Below, piece after piece: positions 46,217-54,361 of a stretch of 64,000 nt of DNA. Source of the DNA: Chitinophagaceae bacterium (lineage in GTDB: Bacteria > Bacteroidota > Bacteroidia > Chitinophagales > Chitinophagaceae); assembly GCA_016706055.1 (NCBI GenBank), contig JADJKL010000002.1, forward strand, positions 463,190 to 527,189, written 5' to 3'. Both the position numbers and the translations under genes were made by a program. Under the pieces are notes generated by a model. It saw only the letters and a list, made by a program, of their open reading frames with translations. It made no database searches and was not told the DNA's origin. The first letter of the stretch is position 1, and each line of letters begins with the position of its first letter.

Positions 46217-46274
46217 TTTTTCATGGCATCGGTTGTTGTGTCACTCACTTGTACGTTCCGTTTTCATGGCATCA
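46217..46274 (+). repeat. Repeat R4, copy 2
   Basis: ttttcatggcatcggttgttgtgtcactcacttgtacgttccg, then a second ttttcatggcatc at 46261-46273. The 13-bp direct repeats flank the gtgtcactcactt core. It lies 15-70 bp before the hscB start and would be in its leader. Confidence 0.55.
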
Positions 46275-46288
46275 AATTAAAATACATT

Positions 46289-46798
46289 ATGACTTACTTC
46301 GAATTATTTGAAATTCCAGTTCAATTAAAAATAAATACATCAACCCTTTCAAAAAAATTCTTTGAGCTCAGCCGAAAATACCATCCAGACTTCTTTGCTA
46401 ACGATACAGACGAGAATCAGGCTGAAGCACTGGAAAAATCGGCCATATTAAATAAGGCATGGAAAACCTTTCAAAACTCAGATGCTACTATCAAATATGT
46501 ATTAATAGAAAAAGCCTTACTGGAAGAAGAAGAAAAATATGAATTGCCGCCAGCCTTTCTGATGGAAGTAATGGATATTAATGAGCAGCTTATGGATGCG
46601 GATGATGCAGAAGCCACAAAGAATCTTCAACAAACAATTAACGATCTGCAAGCAGAAATATATGAACCCGTTGCAAAAACCGTTGAAGAATATAAAGAAG
46701 GTGTAACTACCGAAGTGGAACTATTGCAGGTAAAGGAATATTATTACAAGAAAAAATATTTAGACCGTATTCGCCAGCAATTAGCCGGAATGGCTTAA
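46289..46798 (+). CDS. hscB: Fe-S cluster co-chaperone HscB
   Basis: 169 aa from ATG 46289, where MTYFELFEIPVQLKINTSTLSKKFFELSRKYHPDFF starts the J-domain; the frame is open 66 nt further up through repeat R4, which is unlikely to be coding. HPD is at residues 32-34. The C-terminal HSCB domain (LPPAFLMEVMDINEQLMDADD, a three-helix bundle) binds the scaffold IscU. HscB stimulates HscA in Fe-S cluster transfer. Neither hscA nor isc genes are adjacent. Confidence 0.92.
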   Translation: MTYFELFEIPVQLKINTSTLSKKFFELSRKYHPDFFANDTDENQAEALEKSAILNKAWKTFQNSDATIKYVLIEKALLEEEEKYELPPAFLMEVMDINEQLMDADDAEATKNLQQTINDLQAEIYEPVAKTVEEYKEGVTTEVELLQVKEYYYKKKYLDRIRQQLAGMA

Positions 46799-46821
46799 TA
46801 TTGCAACCCGATTCAAATAAT

Positions 46822-46905
46822 GCCCGGGTGGCGGAATTGGTAGACGCAGCAGACTCAAAATCTGCCGTTCGCAAGGATGTGCTGGTTCGATTCCAGTCCC
46901 GGGCA
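46822..46905 (+). tRNA. tRNA-Leu (CAA anticodon)
   Basis: 84 nt. Acceptor GCCCGGG (46822-46828) pairs with CCCGGGC (46898-46904), discriminator A. Anticodon stem GCAGA/TCTGC encloses loop CTCAAAA, anticodon CAA, decoding UUG. A long variable arm (ccgttcgcaaggatgtgc region) and T-loop GGTTCGATTCC confirm a type II leucine tRNA. CCA is not encoded. Confidence 0.97.
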
Positions 46906-46919
46906 CAGTAATTTTAATA

Positions 46920-46961
46920 AAACCCTTATCAGCTAGAGTTTGATAAGGGTTTTGTTTTTCT
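46920..46961 (+). terminator. Rho-independent terminator of tRNA-Leu
   Basis: AAACCCTTATCA pairs with TTTGATAAGGGTTT, followed by TGTTTTTC. It starts 15 bp after the tRNA. Confidence 0.85.
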
Positions 46962-47020
46962 GGGGGCGGGTCAAGAGAGTTTTTAAATCTTTTCATTTTT
47001 AACCACAGAATAAATGCAAT

Positions 47021-48076
47021 ATGCATTCAGATATATTAAAAGAATATGGTTTTACTGATAGCTCATTTACTGTTGAGGTATTTGGCACTGGTCTTATTAA
47101 CCATACCTGGAAAGTAAGTTATAAAGGCAACGATTATATTCTTCAACGGATAAATGACAATGTCTTTAAACAGCCAGCAGATATAACCTGTAATATCAGT
47201 TTACTTGCTGCATACCTTAAACAACATCATCCAGATTATTTTTTTGTGGCGCCGGTAAAAACCACCGATGGCAGGGAAATGGTTCATTTAAAAGACGAAG
47301 GTTACTTCAGAATGTTTCCTTTTGTACCTGGCTCCCATTCTAAGGATGTGCTGGAAACTCCAGCAGAAGCTTTTGAAGCTGCTTCACAATTTGGAAAGTT
47401 TACAAAATTGCTTGACGGAATACCTGTTGACCAATTTAAAATATCTATTCCTGATTTCCACAATCTTTCGCTTCGATATCAGCAATTTTTAACAGCACAA
47501 AAGAATGGAAATCCAAGTCGCATTAAAGAAACTGAAGATTTGACAATTGAGTTATTAAATCACTCGACAATTGTAACCAAGTATGAAAGCATCATTACCA
47601 ACAGTAACTTTATAAAGCGGATTACTCATCATGATACAAAAATAAGTAACGTTTTGTTTGATGAAAAAGGTAATGGGCTGTGTGTAATAGATCTGGATAC
47701 TGTTATGCCCGGCTATTTCATCAGCGATGTAGGAGATATGATGCGTACCTATCTGTCGCCAGTTAGCGAGGAAGAAAAAGATTTCAGCAAAATTATAATA
47801 AGGGAAGAATTTTATACAGCCATCGTTAATGGCTATTATTCCGAAATGAAAAATATTCTTACCGAAGCAGAAATAAATCATTTTTTTTATGCCGGCACAT
47901 TCATGATTTATATGCAGGCCATCCGCTTTCTTACAGACTATTTAAACGATGATAGATATTATGGCGCTAAATATCCTGACCATAATTTAGTGAGAGCTAT
48001 TAACCAGACAGTGCTGCTGCAAAAACTCTTCGAAAAAAAAGAGGCATTAACTGCAATTATTAAAGCAGATAATTAA
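47021..48076 (+). CDS. Phosphotransferase-enzyme-family kinase (APH-like; N-acetylhexosamine 1-kinase-like)
   Basis: 351 aa. EVFGTGLINHTWKVSYKGNDYILQRIN gives the ATP loop and Lys. HHDTKISNVLFDEKGNGLCVIDLDTVMPGYFISDVGDMMRTYL is the catalytic loop (HxDxxxxN) and the metal-binding D(L)D. The C-terminal helices contain FFYAGTFMIYMQAIRFLTDYLNDDRYYGAKYPDHNLVRA. The length and the DTVMPG..ISDVGDMMR phrase match NahK-like sugar kinases common in Bacteroidota and Bifidobacterium. The substrate (hexosamine, amino sugar or small alcohol) cannot be fixed by sequence reading. Confidence 0.85.
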   Translation: MHSDILKEYGFTDSSFTVEVFGTGLINHTWKVSYKGNDYILQRINDNVFKQPADITCNISLLAAYLKQHHPDYFFVAPVKTTDGREMVHLKDEGYFRMFPFVPGSHSKDVLETPAEAFEAASQFGKFTKLLDGIPVDQFKISIPDFHNLSLRYQQFLTAQKNGNPSRIKETEDLTIELLNHSTIVTKYESIITNSNFIKRITHHDTKISNVLFDEKGNGLCVIDLDTVMPGYFISDVGDMMRTYLSPVSEEEKDFSKIIIREEFYTAIVNGYYSEMKNILTEAEINHFFYAGTFMIYMQAIRFLTDYLNDDRYYGAKYPDHNLVRAINQTVLLQKLFEKKEALTAIIKADN

Positions 48077-48097
48077 ATAAAAAGCAAGACTGTATAA

Positions 48098-48276
48098 GTT
48101 ACTGGCGGGCTGGGCCATATTGGCACACACACAGTTGAGAATAAAGAAGAGAAGGACTTATTATATAACAAGAAGGTTTACTCATTAAAAGAATTGTAAA
48201 CTCTATTTCCGAAAAGGAAACACCTGATTTGATCTACGAACACTGTACCGTTTGCAAGCAAAACTGGATGCAGTAA
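48098..48276 (+). pseudogene. Gene remnant with GalE-like N-terminus
   Basis: In one frame VTGGLGHIGTHTV appears at 48098-48136, the NAD-binding start of UDP-glucose 4-epimerase-type SDR proteins (VTGGxGxIGxH). It is followed by 25 unrelated residues and a stop. In another frame a 33-residue tail ending HCTVCKQNWMQ runs to 48276. Neither part forms a gene, and together they look like two ends of something deleted in the middle. The first could be chance. Confidence 0.4.
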
Positions 48277-48298
48277 TATCAACAACTAAAAAAAGTCA

Positions 48299-48332
48299 TA
48301 AAAAAACTCCGACCCACCAACAGACCGGAGTT
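48299..48332 (-). terminator. Rho-independent terminator, minus strand
   Basis: AACTCCG (48305-48311) pairs with CGGAGTT (48326-48332). On the minus strand the stem is followed by a run of about seven T. It lies 21 bp beyond the stop of the Cys-rich repeat gene. Confidence 0.8.
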
Positions 48333-48352
48333 ACTAAGGGACACTAACACTT

Positions 48353-48794
48353 TTACATCGATTTCTTACAGGCATCTGTACAGACATGTCCTTTTTCTCC
48401 ATGTGCAAAGGAGTGTTTGTTGTCCTTACAATCCTTTGTGCAAACATGGTCTTTCAAAGGGATAGTAACTTTCTCGTCCATCATTTTCTTACACTCATCT
48501 CCACACACATGTCCTTTTTCACCATGAGCTAAAAGGTGTTGCCCATCGTGGCAATCTGCAGTACAAACATGGTCTTTAAAGGCATCGCCATCTTCCCTTC
48601 TATTTTTTGCACTCATCTGTGCATACATGTCCCTTTTCTCCATGTGCAAACATATGCGTACCATTTTTACAAGCATCGGTACATACATGATCTTTTAGTG
48701 CAGTTACCGGCATTTCTTTTTTAGCCGGGGCTGTTTGAGCATAATTGGCAGTAACAAAGAATGATAATGCCAGAACAAATAATACTTTTTTCAT
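48353..48794 (-). pseudogene. Cys/His-rich repeat protein, exported, frameshifted
   Basis: ATG 48794 gives signal MKKVLFVLALSFFVTANYAQ. The mature part is repeats of about 32 residues built as (L)KDHVCT-x2-C-(x)-HxFAHGEKGHVC(T/G)D-x-CKK, three copies. The first is in the first frame, the other two are in a different frame after shifts near 48600-48606 and 48575. Each repeat has four Cys and three or four His, which suggests metal binding in the periplasm (inference). I know no family name. Upstream lies a Met-rich membrane protein on the same strand. A terminator follows. Confidence 0.7.
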
Positions 48795-48845
48795 GTTGAT
48801 TTATTTTAGTTGAGTTTTATAATTATTTACACATTCATAATTCAT

Positions 48846-49280
48846 TTATGATCCCATTGCTGTAACTTTTTTTTCTTCAGCTGTTAATCCCAAAACAAGC
48901 CCATAAATAAGATGGCCCATTAAACTGCCCATAATCATTTTCATTTGCATTGGGCCAGCTGCTGATGTAAAGACACCCATTCCCATCATCGGCATTACTA
49001 CCAATTGTGCCATTAAAAAAGGAATCATTCCGAATAGCATTCCTTTAACCGCAGGTGGTGCCGAAATTTTGTCACGAAAAAAAAGTATGTACCCGACAGC
49101 AAGTCCAACACCAATCATAACATGCATAACCCATCCCAGTACTACCGGAATATTCATAAATTCGGCTAGCATTTTTCCAATTGGCATTTCGGGCATTCCC
49201 ATCATAGGAGCCATTAGCATTAAGGCTGTCATTGCGGCTGTGGCTAGCAAACCACTTTTCATCGCTAATTGTGTATTCAT
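48846..49280 (-). CDS. Met-rich four-helix membrane protein (DUF6789-like)
   Basis: 144 aa with four hydrophobic segments (residues ~8-30, 42-66, 80-103, 112-135). It is strikingly rich in Met, Gly and Pro: LMLMAPMMGMPEMPIGKML, VVMPMMGMGVFTSAAGPMQMKMIMG. Such proteins are annotated DUF6789 or similar. Met clusters recall copper-handling proteins, but no known motif is complete. ~50 bp upstream of the Cys/His-rich gene on the same strand, so probably one transcript. Divergent from the Crp/Fnr regulator. Confidence 0.75.
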   Translation of the reverse strand: MNTQLAMKSGLLATAAMTALMLMAPMMGMPEMPIGKMLAEFMNIPVVLGWVMHVMIGVGLAVGYILFFRDKISAPPAVKGMLFGMIPFLMAQLVVMPMMGMGVFTSAAGPMQMKMIMGSLMGHLIYGLVLGLTAEEKKVTAMGS

Positions 49281-49401
49281 AATTTTTAGTTTAGTAAATT
49301 AAAATTACCTGACGGAAGGAAATACTTTGGTCTGCATGCAGACATAACTGATTTTTTGTACTGCTAATCGGTTTGGGTAACTTTAATTATTAAATTTTTA
49401 C

Positions 49402-50078
49402 ATGAGCGACAAAACCAAACTTTGGTATTTTGAAAACTTCAATTTGCTCAGCAGCCTGCAAATGAAGGAAATGGAAGAGTTGAGCAAAATGACTACCATG
49501 CGGAGCTGCATCAAAAACCAGATAATATATTTTACTGATGACCCTTCTGATAAAATCTATTTTCTAAAAAAAGGAAAAGTAACATTATCCCGGTATGCAG
49601 CAGATGGCAGAGAGATTATAGTTGCTTTTCTTGGCCCCGGAGAAATTTTTGGAGAGCTGGCTATAAGTGGCCAGCATCAAAGAGTAGAAACAGCAGAAGC
49701 AACAGAAGAATCGCTTATTTGCATTTTAAGTGTTCCGCAAATGGAAATGATGCTGGAAAAAACCCGAAATTCAATCTAAGTGTTACAAAATTGATAGGGC
49801 TACGGCTACAAAAAGTTGAGAGTCGGCTTGCCTCGTTAATATTTAAAAGTAGTGATCAGCGGATTCATTCATTTATTTATGATGCAGCCATAGAACATGG
49901 CAAGAAAACAGAAAAAGGAGTTGAAGTTTATTTAAGGCTTACACATGAAAACATTTCAAAGCTTACTGCAACGGCAAGGCCAACCGTGTCTGCTGTATTC
50001 AGCGATCTTGAAAAAAGAAATGTAATTGAATATAACAGAAAACGAATTCTGGTAAAAGATATGAATGCTCTGAAGTAA
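49402..50078 (+). pseudogene. Crp/Fnr-family transcriptional regulator, frameshifted
   Basis: The N-terminal frame is a cyclic-nucleotide-binding-like domain: IIYFTDDPSDKIYFLKKGKVTLSRYAADGREIIVAFLGPGEIFGELAISG (PGExFGE loop). It stops at 49779. One base over, NPKFNLSVTKLIGLRLQKVESRL and the winged helix YLRLTHENISKLTATARPTVSAVFSDLEKRNVIEYNRKRILVKD follow to 50078. One extra A in the A6 run 49757-49762 gives ~225 aa. No Cys ligands of FNR are seen; the effector is unknown. Divergent from the Met-rich and Cys-rich genes, a plausible control target. Confidence 0.87.
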
Positions 50079-50086
50079 TTCTTCAA

Positions 50087-50638
50087 TTAAAACTCAGAAA
50101 AGTTAAACTTCTGTCCACCAATTGATGCTTCATACATCAACCCGCCTTTTTGTTGCGTAAAAATCATTACACCTTCTTTATATTTTACATTGGCAGATGC
50201 ACCTTCAGTAACTGCAACAGCAGATGCCTGTGCAGAGAATTCGATTTTATTTTCTTTAAACCTGTCAAGGTCTGCTTTACTTTCGAAAAAGATAACTTCC
50301 CTGTAAGCTTGCCCTCCAAACTGAAAGCCGATACTTAATTGTGTTAATTTGGCTTTCCCAATAATATTTCCACCTTCATATACAACACCATTCCCAACAG
50401 CACCACCGATACCGATACCACCTTTTCCCACATTTGGGAAAATTGCATAACCATATGCATTGCTAAAAAGATTCTCCATCAAGCCGTCTGTTGCAATAAA
50501 ATCTTCTTTCCCTTCATCACAATCTCTTACCAATCTTTTTTCTTTTGTTGTCGATTGCCCTATTACTGAATTAGTGCTTGCAAAAACAAACATGGCAATA
50601 AAAATGGTGAAAGCTGGAATAAAAATTCTTTTTATCAT
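50087..50638 (-). CDS. SYLF (YSC84-like) lipid-binding domain protein, exported
   Basis: 183 aa; signal MIKRIFIPAFTIFIAMFVFA. AYGYAIFPNVGKGGIGIGGAVGNGVVYEGG and LTQLSIGFQFGGQAYREVIFFESKADLDRFK, FSAQASAVAVTEGASANVKYKEGVMIFTQQKGGLMYEASIGGQKF are complete SYLF signatures. Eukaryotic homologues bind phosphoinositides; bacterial exported members are of unknown role. Convergent with the Crp/Fnr gene. Confidence 0.92.
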   Translation of the reverse strand: MIKRIFIPAFTIFIAMFVFASTNSVIGQSTTKEKRLVRDCDEGKEDFIATDGLMENLFSNAYGYAIFPNVGKGGIGIGGAVGNGVVYEGGNIIGKAKLTQLSIGFQFGGQAYREVIFFESKADLDRFKENKIEFSAQASAVAVTEGASANVKYKEGVMIFTQQKGGLMYEASIGGQKFNFSEF

Positions 50639-50827
50639 AAACCTATTTTAAGGTGTGTAAAGTTAACACTCAGGTGTTAACCATAATAAATACTAACCAC
50701 TTTTAACAAAGACTTTGCCAGAAACCGATTTTTTGAAATTCGCCAATAAACAGCTTCTGTGCAACTGTTAGCAACCCAATGCCATCATTCGGCAGATATA
50801 TATTACATTTGTTTACAAGCATTTTGT

Positions 50828-51439
50828 ATGAAATACTTCAAACACCTCAAAAAAATATTGTTTCTTCTGTTAGCAGTTCCGGTAATTTCCTTTTCTCAGG
50901 ATAAGGATGTTGTTATCAGAATTGTACAGAATGAGTCTGTTAAACTCACTGATTTTGAAACAGATCTTTTCATGAAGAAAAAACAATTCAAAGTGCAGGT
51001 AATGCTGGATCATGCTGAAGGAGTTTATGTTTTTGCAAGCATCCGTGACTCTGTTTACCGCTTTACGGAGAACAGTCCTATCAACGACTTCTCTTACCTT
51101 AATTTACTGGAGCTAAGAGAAACAGACACCTTTAACACTAATAAAGAATTAAATCTCAGCGAAACCGGCTGGTCATATTGGAGCTATAACGATAGTTTGA
51201 AATGGCACTCGTTTAACAGAAACACTGTTGGCATCGGAAACAAAAGAGTTGTATGTTCTAAATATATTAAAGAATTGCATGATGTTGCTACCGACAAGCA
51301 AATCAAATTCAAAGACTTGAAATCACCACTATACTTGTTATTTATTGCAGTTAAAGAATACGACGAAACGGGCAAGCCTTTAAAAGAATTAATGCGCAGA
51401 AAAGTAAAAATTACTTTTGGTAATAAAGATGATGAATAA
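50828..51439 (+). CDS. Secreted hypothetical protein
   Basis: 203 aa from ATG 50828, chosen because it opens signal MKYFKHLKKILFLLLAVPVISFSQ; the frame is open 69 nt upstream. The mature part is strand-rich with FMKKKQFKVQVMLDHAEGVYVFASIRDSVYRF and SYWSYNDSLKWHSFNR and a C-terminal KDLKSPLYLLFIAVKEYDE. No family recognised. Convergent with pepD. Confidence 0.75.
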   Translation: MKYFKHLKKILFLLLAVPVISFSQDKDVVIRIVQNESVKLTDFETDLFMKKKQFKVQVMLDHAEGVYVFASIRDSVYRFTENSPINDFSYLNLLELRETDTFNTNKELNLSETGWSYWSYNDSLKWHSFNRNTVGIGNKRVVCSKYIKELHDVATDKQIKFKDLKSPLYLLFIAVKEYDETGKPLKELMRRKVKITFGNKDDE

Positions 51440-51472
51440 AAATATGTCAACCACTCATTTACCTAACTATAA

Positions 51473-52933
51473 CTATTCCTCAACCGGAACTCTTTTTAGT
51501 GTTTCTAAAAGATAACCCCAGAATTTTTGCACCGAACTAATCTGTGCTCTTTCATCAGGCGAATGAGCTCCATAAATATTGGGGCCAAAAGAAATCATTT
51601 GCATTTCCGGGTAATTGGCTCCTATTATTCCGCATTCCAACCCCGCATGAACCGCATTTACATGAGGCTTTTCATTAAACAATTCTTCATATAAGTCACT
51701 CATTATTTTAATGATTGGCGCATCAGTCCTCGGTTCCCACCCTGGATATTCGCCGCCAAACTCGATAGCTGCACCTGTTAATTCAAAAGCACTTGTTATC
51801 GCATTCGCCAAATCTATTTTTTCAGAATCTACAGAGCTGCGTGTAAGACACTGGACAGAAAACTTACCTTCTTTCACGAACACTTTCGCTACATTGTTAG
51901 AAGTTTGTACCAACTTTACTTTTTCAGGTGTCATACGATATATACCATTTGGGCAAGCATACATACTTCGTAAAAACTTGTATTGAAAATCTTTATTCAT
52001 TACACTTCCCAATGCTCCAATACTTTCAAGTTTTATCTCAAGGGTTGGATCAGTGAAATCATATTCTGACTTTACAATTTTCTCAAATTGTGCAATTGCA
52101 GTCTTGAAAGCTTCTGTTTCTTTTCCGTCAATTACAATTTCAGCTACCGATTCTCTCGGAATTGCATTTCGTAAACTACCGCCATCAATAGAAGCAACTT
52201 CAATCGAAAACTCTTTTGACAGCTCCCAAAGCAAACGGTTCATTATTTTATTAGCATTTCCCCTGCCCTTCTGAATATCCATTCCAGAATGTCCTCCGGT
52301 AAGACCTTTTACAGATATTTTATACGATAAGCTTCCTGCTGGTTTTTCCTGTTGATATTTACCGGCACAAGTGACATCAATACCACCGGCACAGCCGATA
52401 GTCAATTCATCATCATCTTCTGTATCGAGATTCAGCAAAATTTTTCCATCCAACAATCCGCCTACAAGTCCTATAGCACCTGTCATACCTGTTTCTTCAT
52501 CAATTGTAAATAATGCCTCAATTGGTGGATGAGCAATATCTGTTGATGCAAGTAACGCCATGATAGTGGCTACTCCAATGCCATTGTCAGCTCCCAAAGT
52601 TGTTCCTTTCGCTTTCACCCAATCTCCATCTATATACATTTCGATTCCTTGTCTGTCAAAATCAAATGTTGTATCTGCATTTTTTTGATGCACCATATCA
52701 AGGTGACTTTGCAGCACCACCGTTTGCCTGTTCTCCATTCCTTTACTCGCCGGTTTTTTGATAATCACATTGCCAACAGCATCAATCTTTGTTGGTAAGC
52801 CCAAGGACTCTCCAAAAGATTTTGCAAACTGAATTACTCTTTCTTCTTTTTTAGAAGGTCTTGGCACTGCATTCAAATCTGCGAAATAATTCCATACTGC
52901 TTTTGGTTCTAATTGTCTTATAGCTTCACCCAT
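51473..52933 (-). CDS. pepD: Cytosol nonspecific dipeptidase (aminoacyl-histidine dipeptidase) PepD
   Basis: 486 aa, full length for M20C. VLQSHLDMVHQKN gives the first zinc His-x-Asp, LGADNGIGVATIMALL the bridging Asp, IDEETGMTGAIGL the catalytic Glu-Glu, LNLDTEDDDELTIGCAGG the next ligand region and GPNIYGAHSPDER the C-terminal zinc His. VKGLTGGHSGMDIQKGRGNA is the lid/dimer region. The enzyme hydrolyses a broad range of dipeptides, including Xaa-His, in the cytoplasm. Single gene. Confidence 0.95.
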   Translation of the reverse strand: MGEAIRQLEPKAVWNYFADLNAVPRPSKKEERVIQFAKSFGESLGLPTKIDAVGNVIIKKPASKGMENRQTVVLQSHLDMVHQKNADTTFDFDRQGIEMYIDGDWVKAKGTTLGADNGIGVATIMALLASTDIAHPPIEALFTIDEETGMTGAIGLVGGLLDGKILLNLDTEDDDELTIGCAGGIDVTCAGKYQQEKPAGSLSYKISVKGLTGGHSGMDIQKGRGNANKIMNRLLWELSKEFSIEVASIDGGSLRNAIPRESVAEIVIDGKETEAFKTAIAQFEKIVKSEYDFTDPTLEIKLESIGALGSVMNKDFQYKFLRSMYACPNGIYRMTPEKVKLVQTSNNVAKVFVKEGKFSVQCLTRSSVDSEKIDLANAITSAFELTGAAIEFGGEYPGWEPRTDAPIIKIMSDLYEELFNEKPHVNAVHAGLECGIIGANYPEMQMISFGPNIYGAHSPDERAQISSVQKFWGYLLETLKRVPVEE

Positions 52934-53028
52934 ACTAATTTATATATCTGTTTGTGCTAAAAGTAAATGAAAACAGCAAAATAGCAATGTATTTATTGCA
53001 TCGGTTAAAACAAGCTTACTTTTGCCAA

Positions 53029-54354
53029 ATGTCACTTAAAAACGCTTCTGTAAATAGCATTCTGGAGAAACTAAATATTAAGTCGCTTAATGAAATGCAG
53101 TTCAAAGCAAATGCAGCGATTGAAAAACAAAATAATATTCTTCTTTTATCTGCAACAGGTTCAGGAAAAACGCTGGCTTTTCTTTTGCCGCTGTTCAAAC
53201 TAATAGATGCAAAAAAAGCTACCTCGCAAGCCTTAATTATTACCCCGTCAAGAGAACTGGCTTTGCAAATTGAAACTGTATTTAAAAGTATGGGCACTTC
53301 AATAAAAGTTACCTGCTGTTATGGTGGTCATAAAAGAGAAATCGAAGAAAACAATCTTATAGAAGCTCCAGGTTTATTGATTGGCACACCCGGCCGATTG
53401 GCAGATCATATCAGAAGAGGAAATATTACAATCGATACAATAGAAACATTGGTGTTGGACGAATTTGACAAATCACTTGAGTTAGGTTTCAAAGATGAAA
53501 TGTCTTTTATCATCAATGCATTAAAAAATATAAAAAAAAGAATATTGACTTCTGCTACAGAATCTCTGGAAATTCCAGATTTTATTGGAATGAAAACCCC
53601 TGTAAAACTAGATTTTTTAAATGATGCGGATGAAGAAACCGGACTTGCTATCAAAACATTAAAAAGCGATGGCAAAGACAAACTAGAAACACTATTCAAG
53701 TTGATCTGTATGTTGGGCAATCGTTCCACTATTGTTTTTTGCAATCACCGAGAATCCGTAGAAAGAACCAGCAACTTGCTAAAAGAAAAAGACATTCTCA
53801 ATGTTTTTTATCATGGAGCAATGGAACAGCAGGAAAGAGATGCAGCATTGTGTAAATTCAGAAATGGCACTTCAAATGTATTAGTTACAACTGATCTTGC
53901 AGCAAGAGGATTGGACATTGCTAACATTCGCTATATTGTTCATTATCATCTCCCACATACTGAAGATATTTTTACACATCGAAATGGAAGAACAGCAAGA
54001 ATGGATGCAAGTGGCACTGCTATTATCATTCTTTCGCCGGAAGAAAAACTACCTGACTATATTGATCCATATGCTGAACAAATAGAATTGCCAGCAGAAA
54101 GTGTAATTCCGGAAAAACCAAAATGGTCAACATTGTTTGTAGCAGCAGGTAAAAAAGACAAGGTGAATAAGATTGATATTGTCGGTTTCCTTTCCAACAA
54201 AGGTGAATTAAAAAAAGAAGACATTGGTCTTATTGAAGTAAAAGACTTCTTCTCTTTTGTAGCAGTAAAGAAAATAAAGGTTAGCCATACGCTTCAACTC
54301 ATTAAAGACCAGAAATTAAAGAATAAGAAGGTAAAAATTGCTGTAGCGAAATAA
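53029..54354 (+). CDS. DEAD-box-like RNA helicase with DEFD motif II
   Basis: 441 aa from ATG 53029; the frame is open 75 nt upstream but MSLKNASVNSILEKLNIKSLNEMQFKA is the natural Q-motif start. Motif I is SATGSGKT (41-48), Ia TPSRELALQ, GG, TPGRLADH, motif II is DEFD at 144-147 instead of DEAD, III is SAT, then VFCNHRESVERTSNLL, TDLAARGLDI and HRNGRTAR. A ~75-residue C-terminal extension follows (VNKIDIVGFLSNKGELKKEDIGLIEVKDFFSFVAV) that resembles the DbpA-type RNA-binding domain. The core and the extension suggest a ribosome-assembly helicase. The motif II change is not expected to abolish ATP hydrolysis as Asp and Glu are kept. Confidence 0.9.
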   Translation: MSLKNASVNSILEKLNIKSLNEMQFKANAAIEKQNNILLLSATGSGKTLAFLLPLFKLIDAKKATSQALIITPSRELALQIETVFKSMGTSIKVTCCYGGHKREIEENNLIEAPGLLIGTPGRLADHIRRGNITIDTIETLVLDEFDKSLELGFKDEMSFIINALKNIKKRILTSATESLEIPDFIGMKTPVKLDFLNDADEETGLAIKTLKSDGKDKLETLFKLICMLGNRSTIVFCNHRESVERTSNLLKEKDILNVFYHGAMEQQERDAALCKFRNGTSNVLVTTDLAARGLDIANIRYIVHYHLPHTEDIFTHRNGRTARMDASGTAIIILSPEEKLPDYIDPYAEQIELPAESVIPEKPKWSTLFVAAGKKDKVNKIDIVGFLSNKGELKKEDIGLIEVKDFFSFVAVKKIKVSHTLQLIKDQKLKNKKVKIAVAK

Positions 54355-54361
54355 ATTGCTC

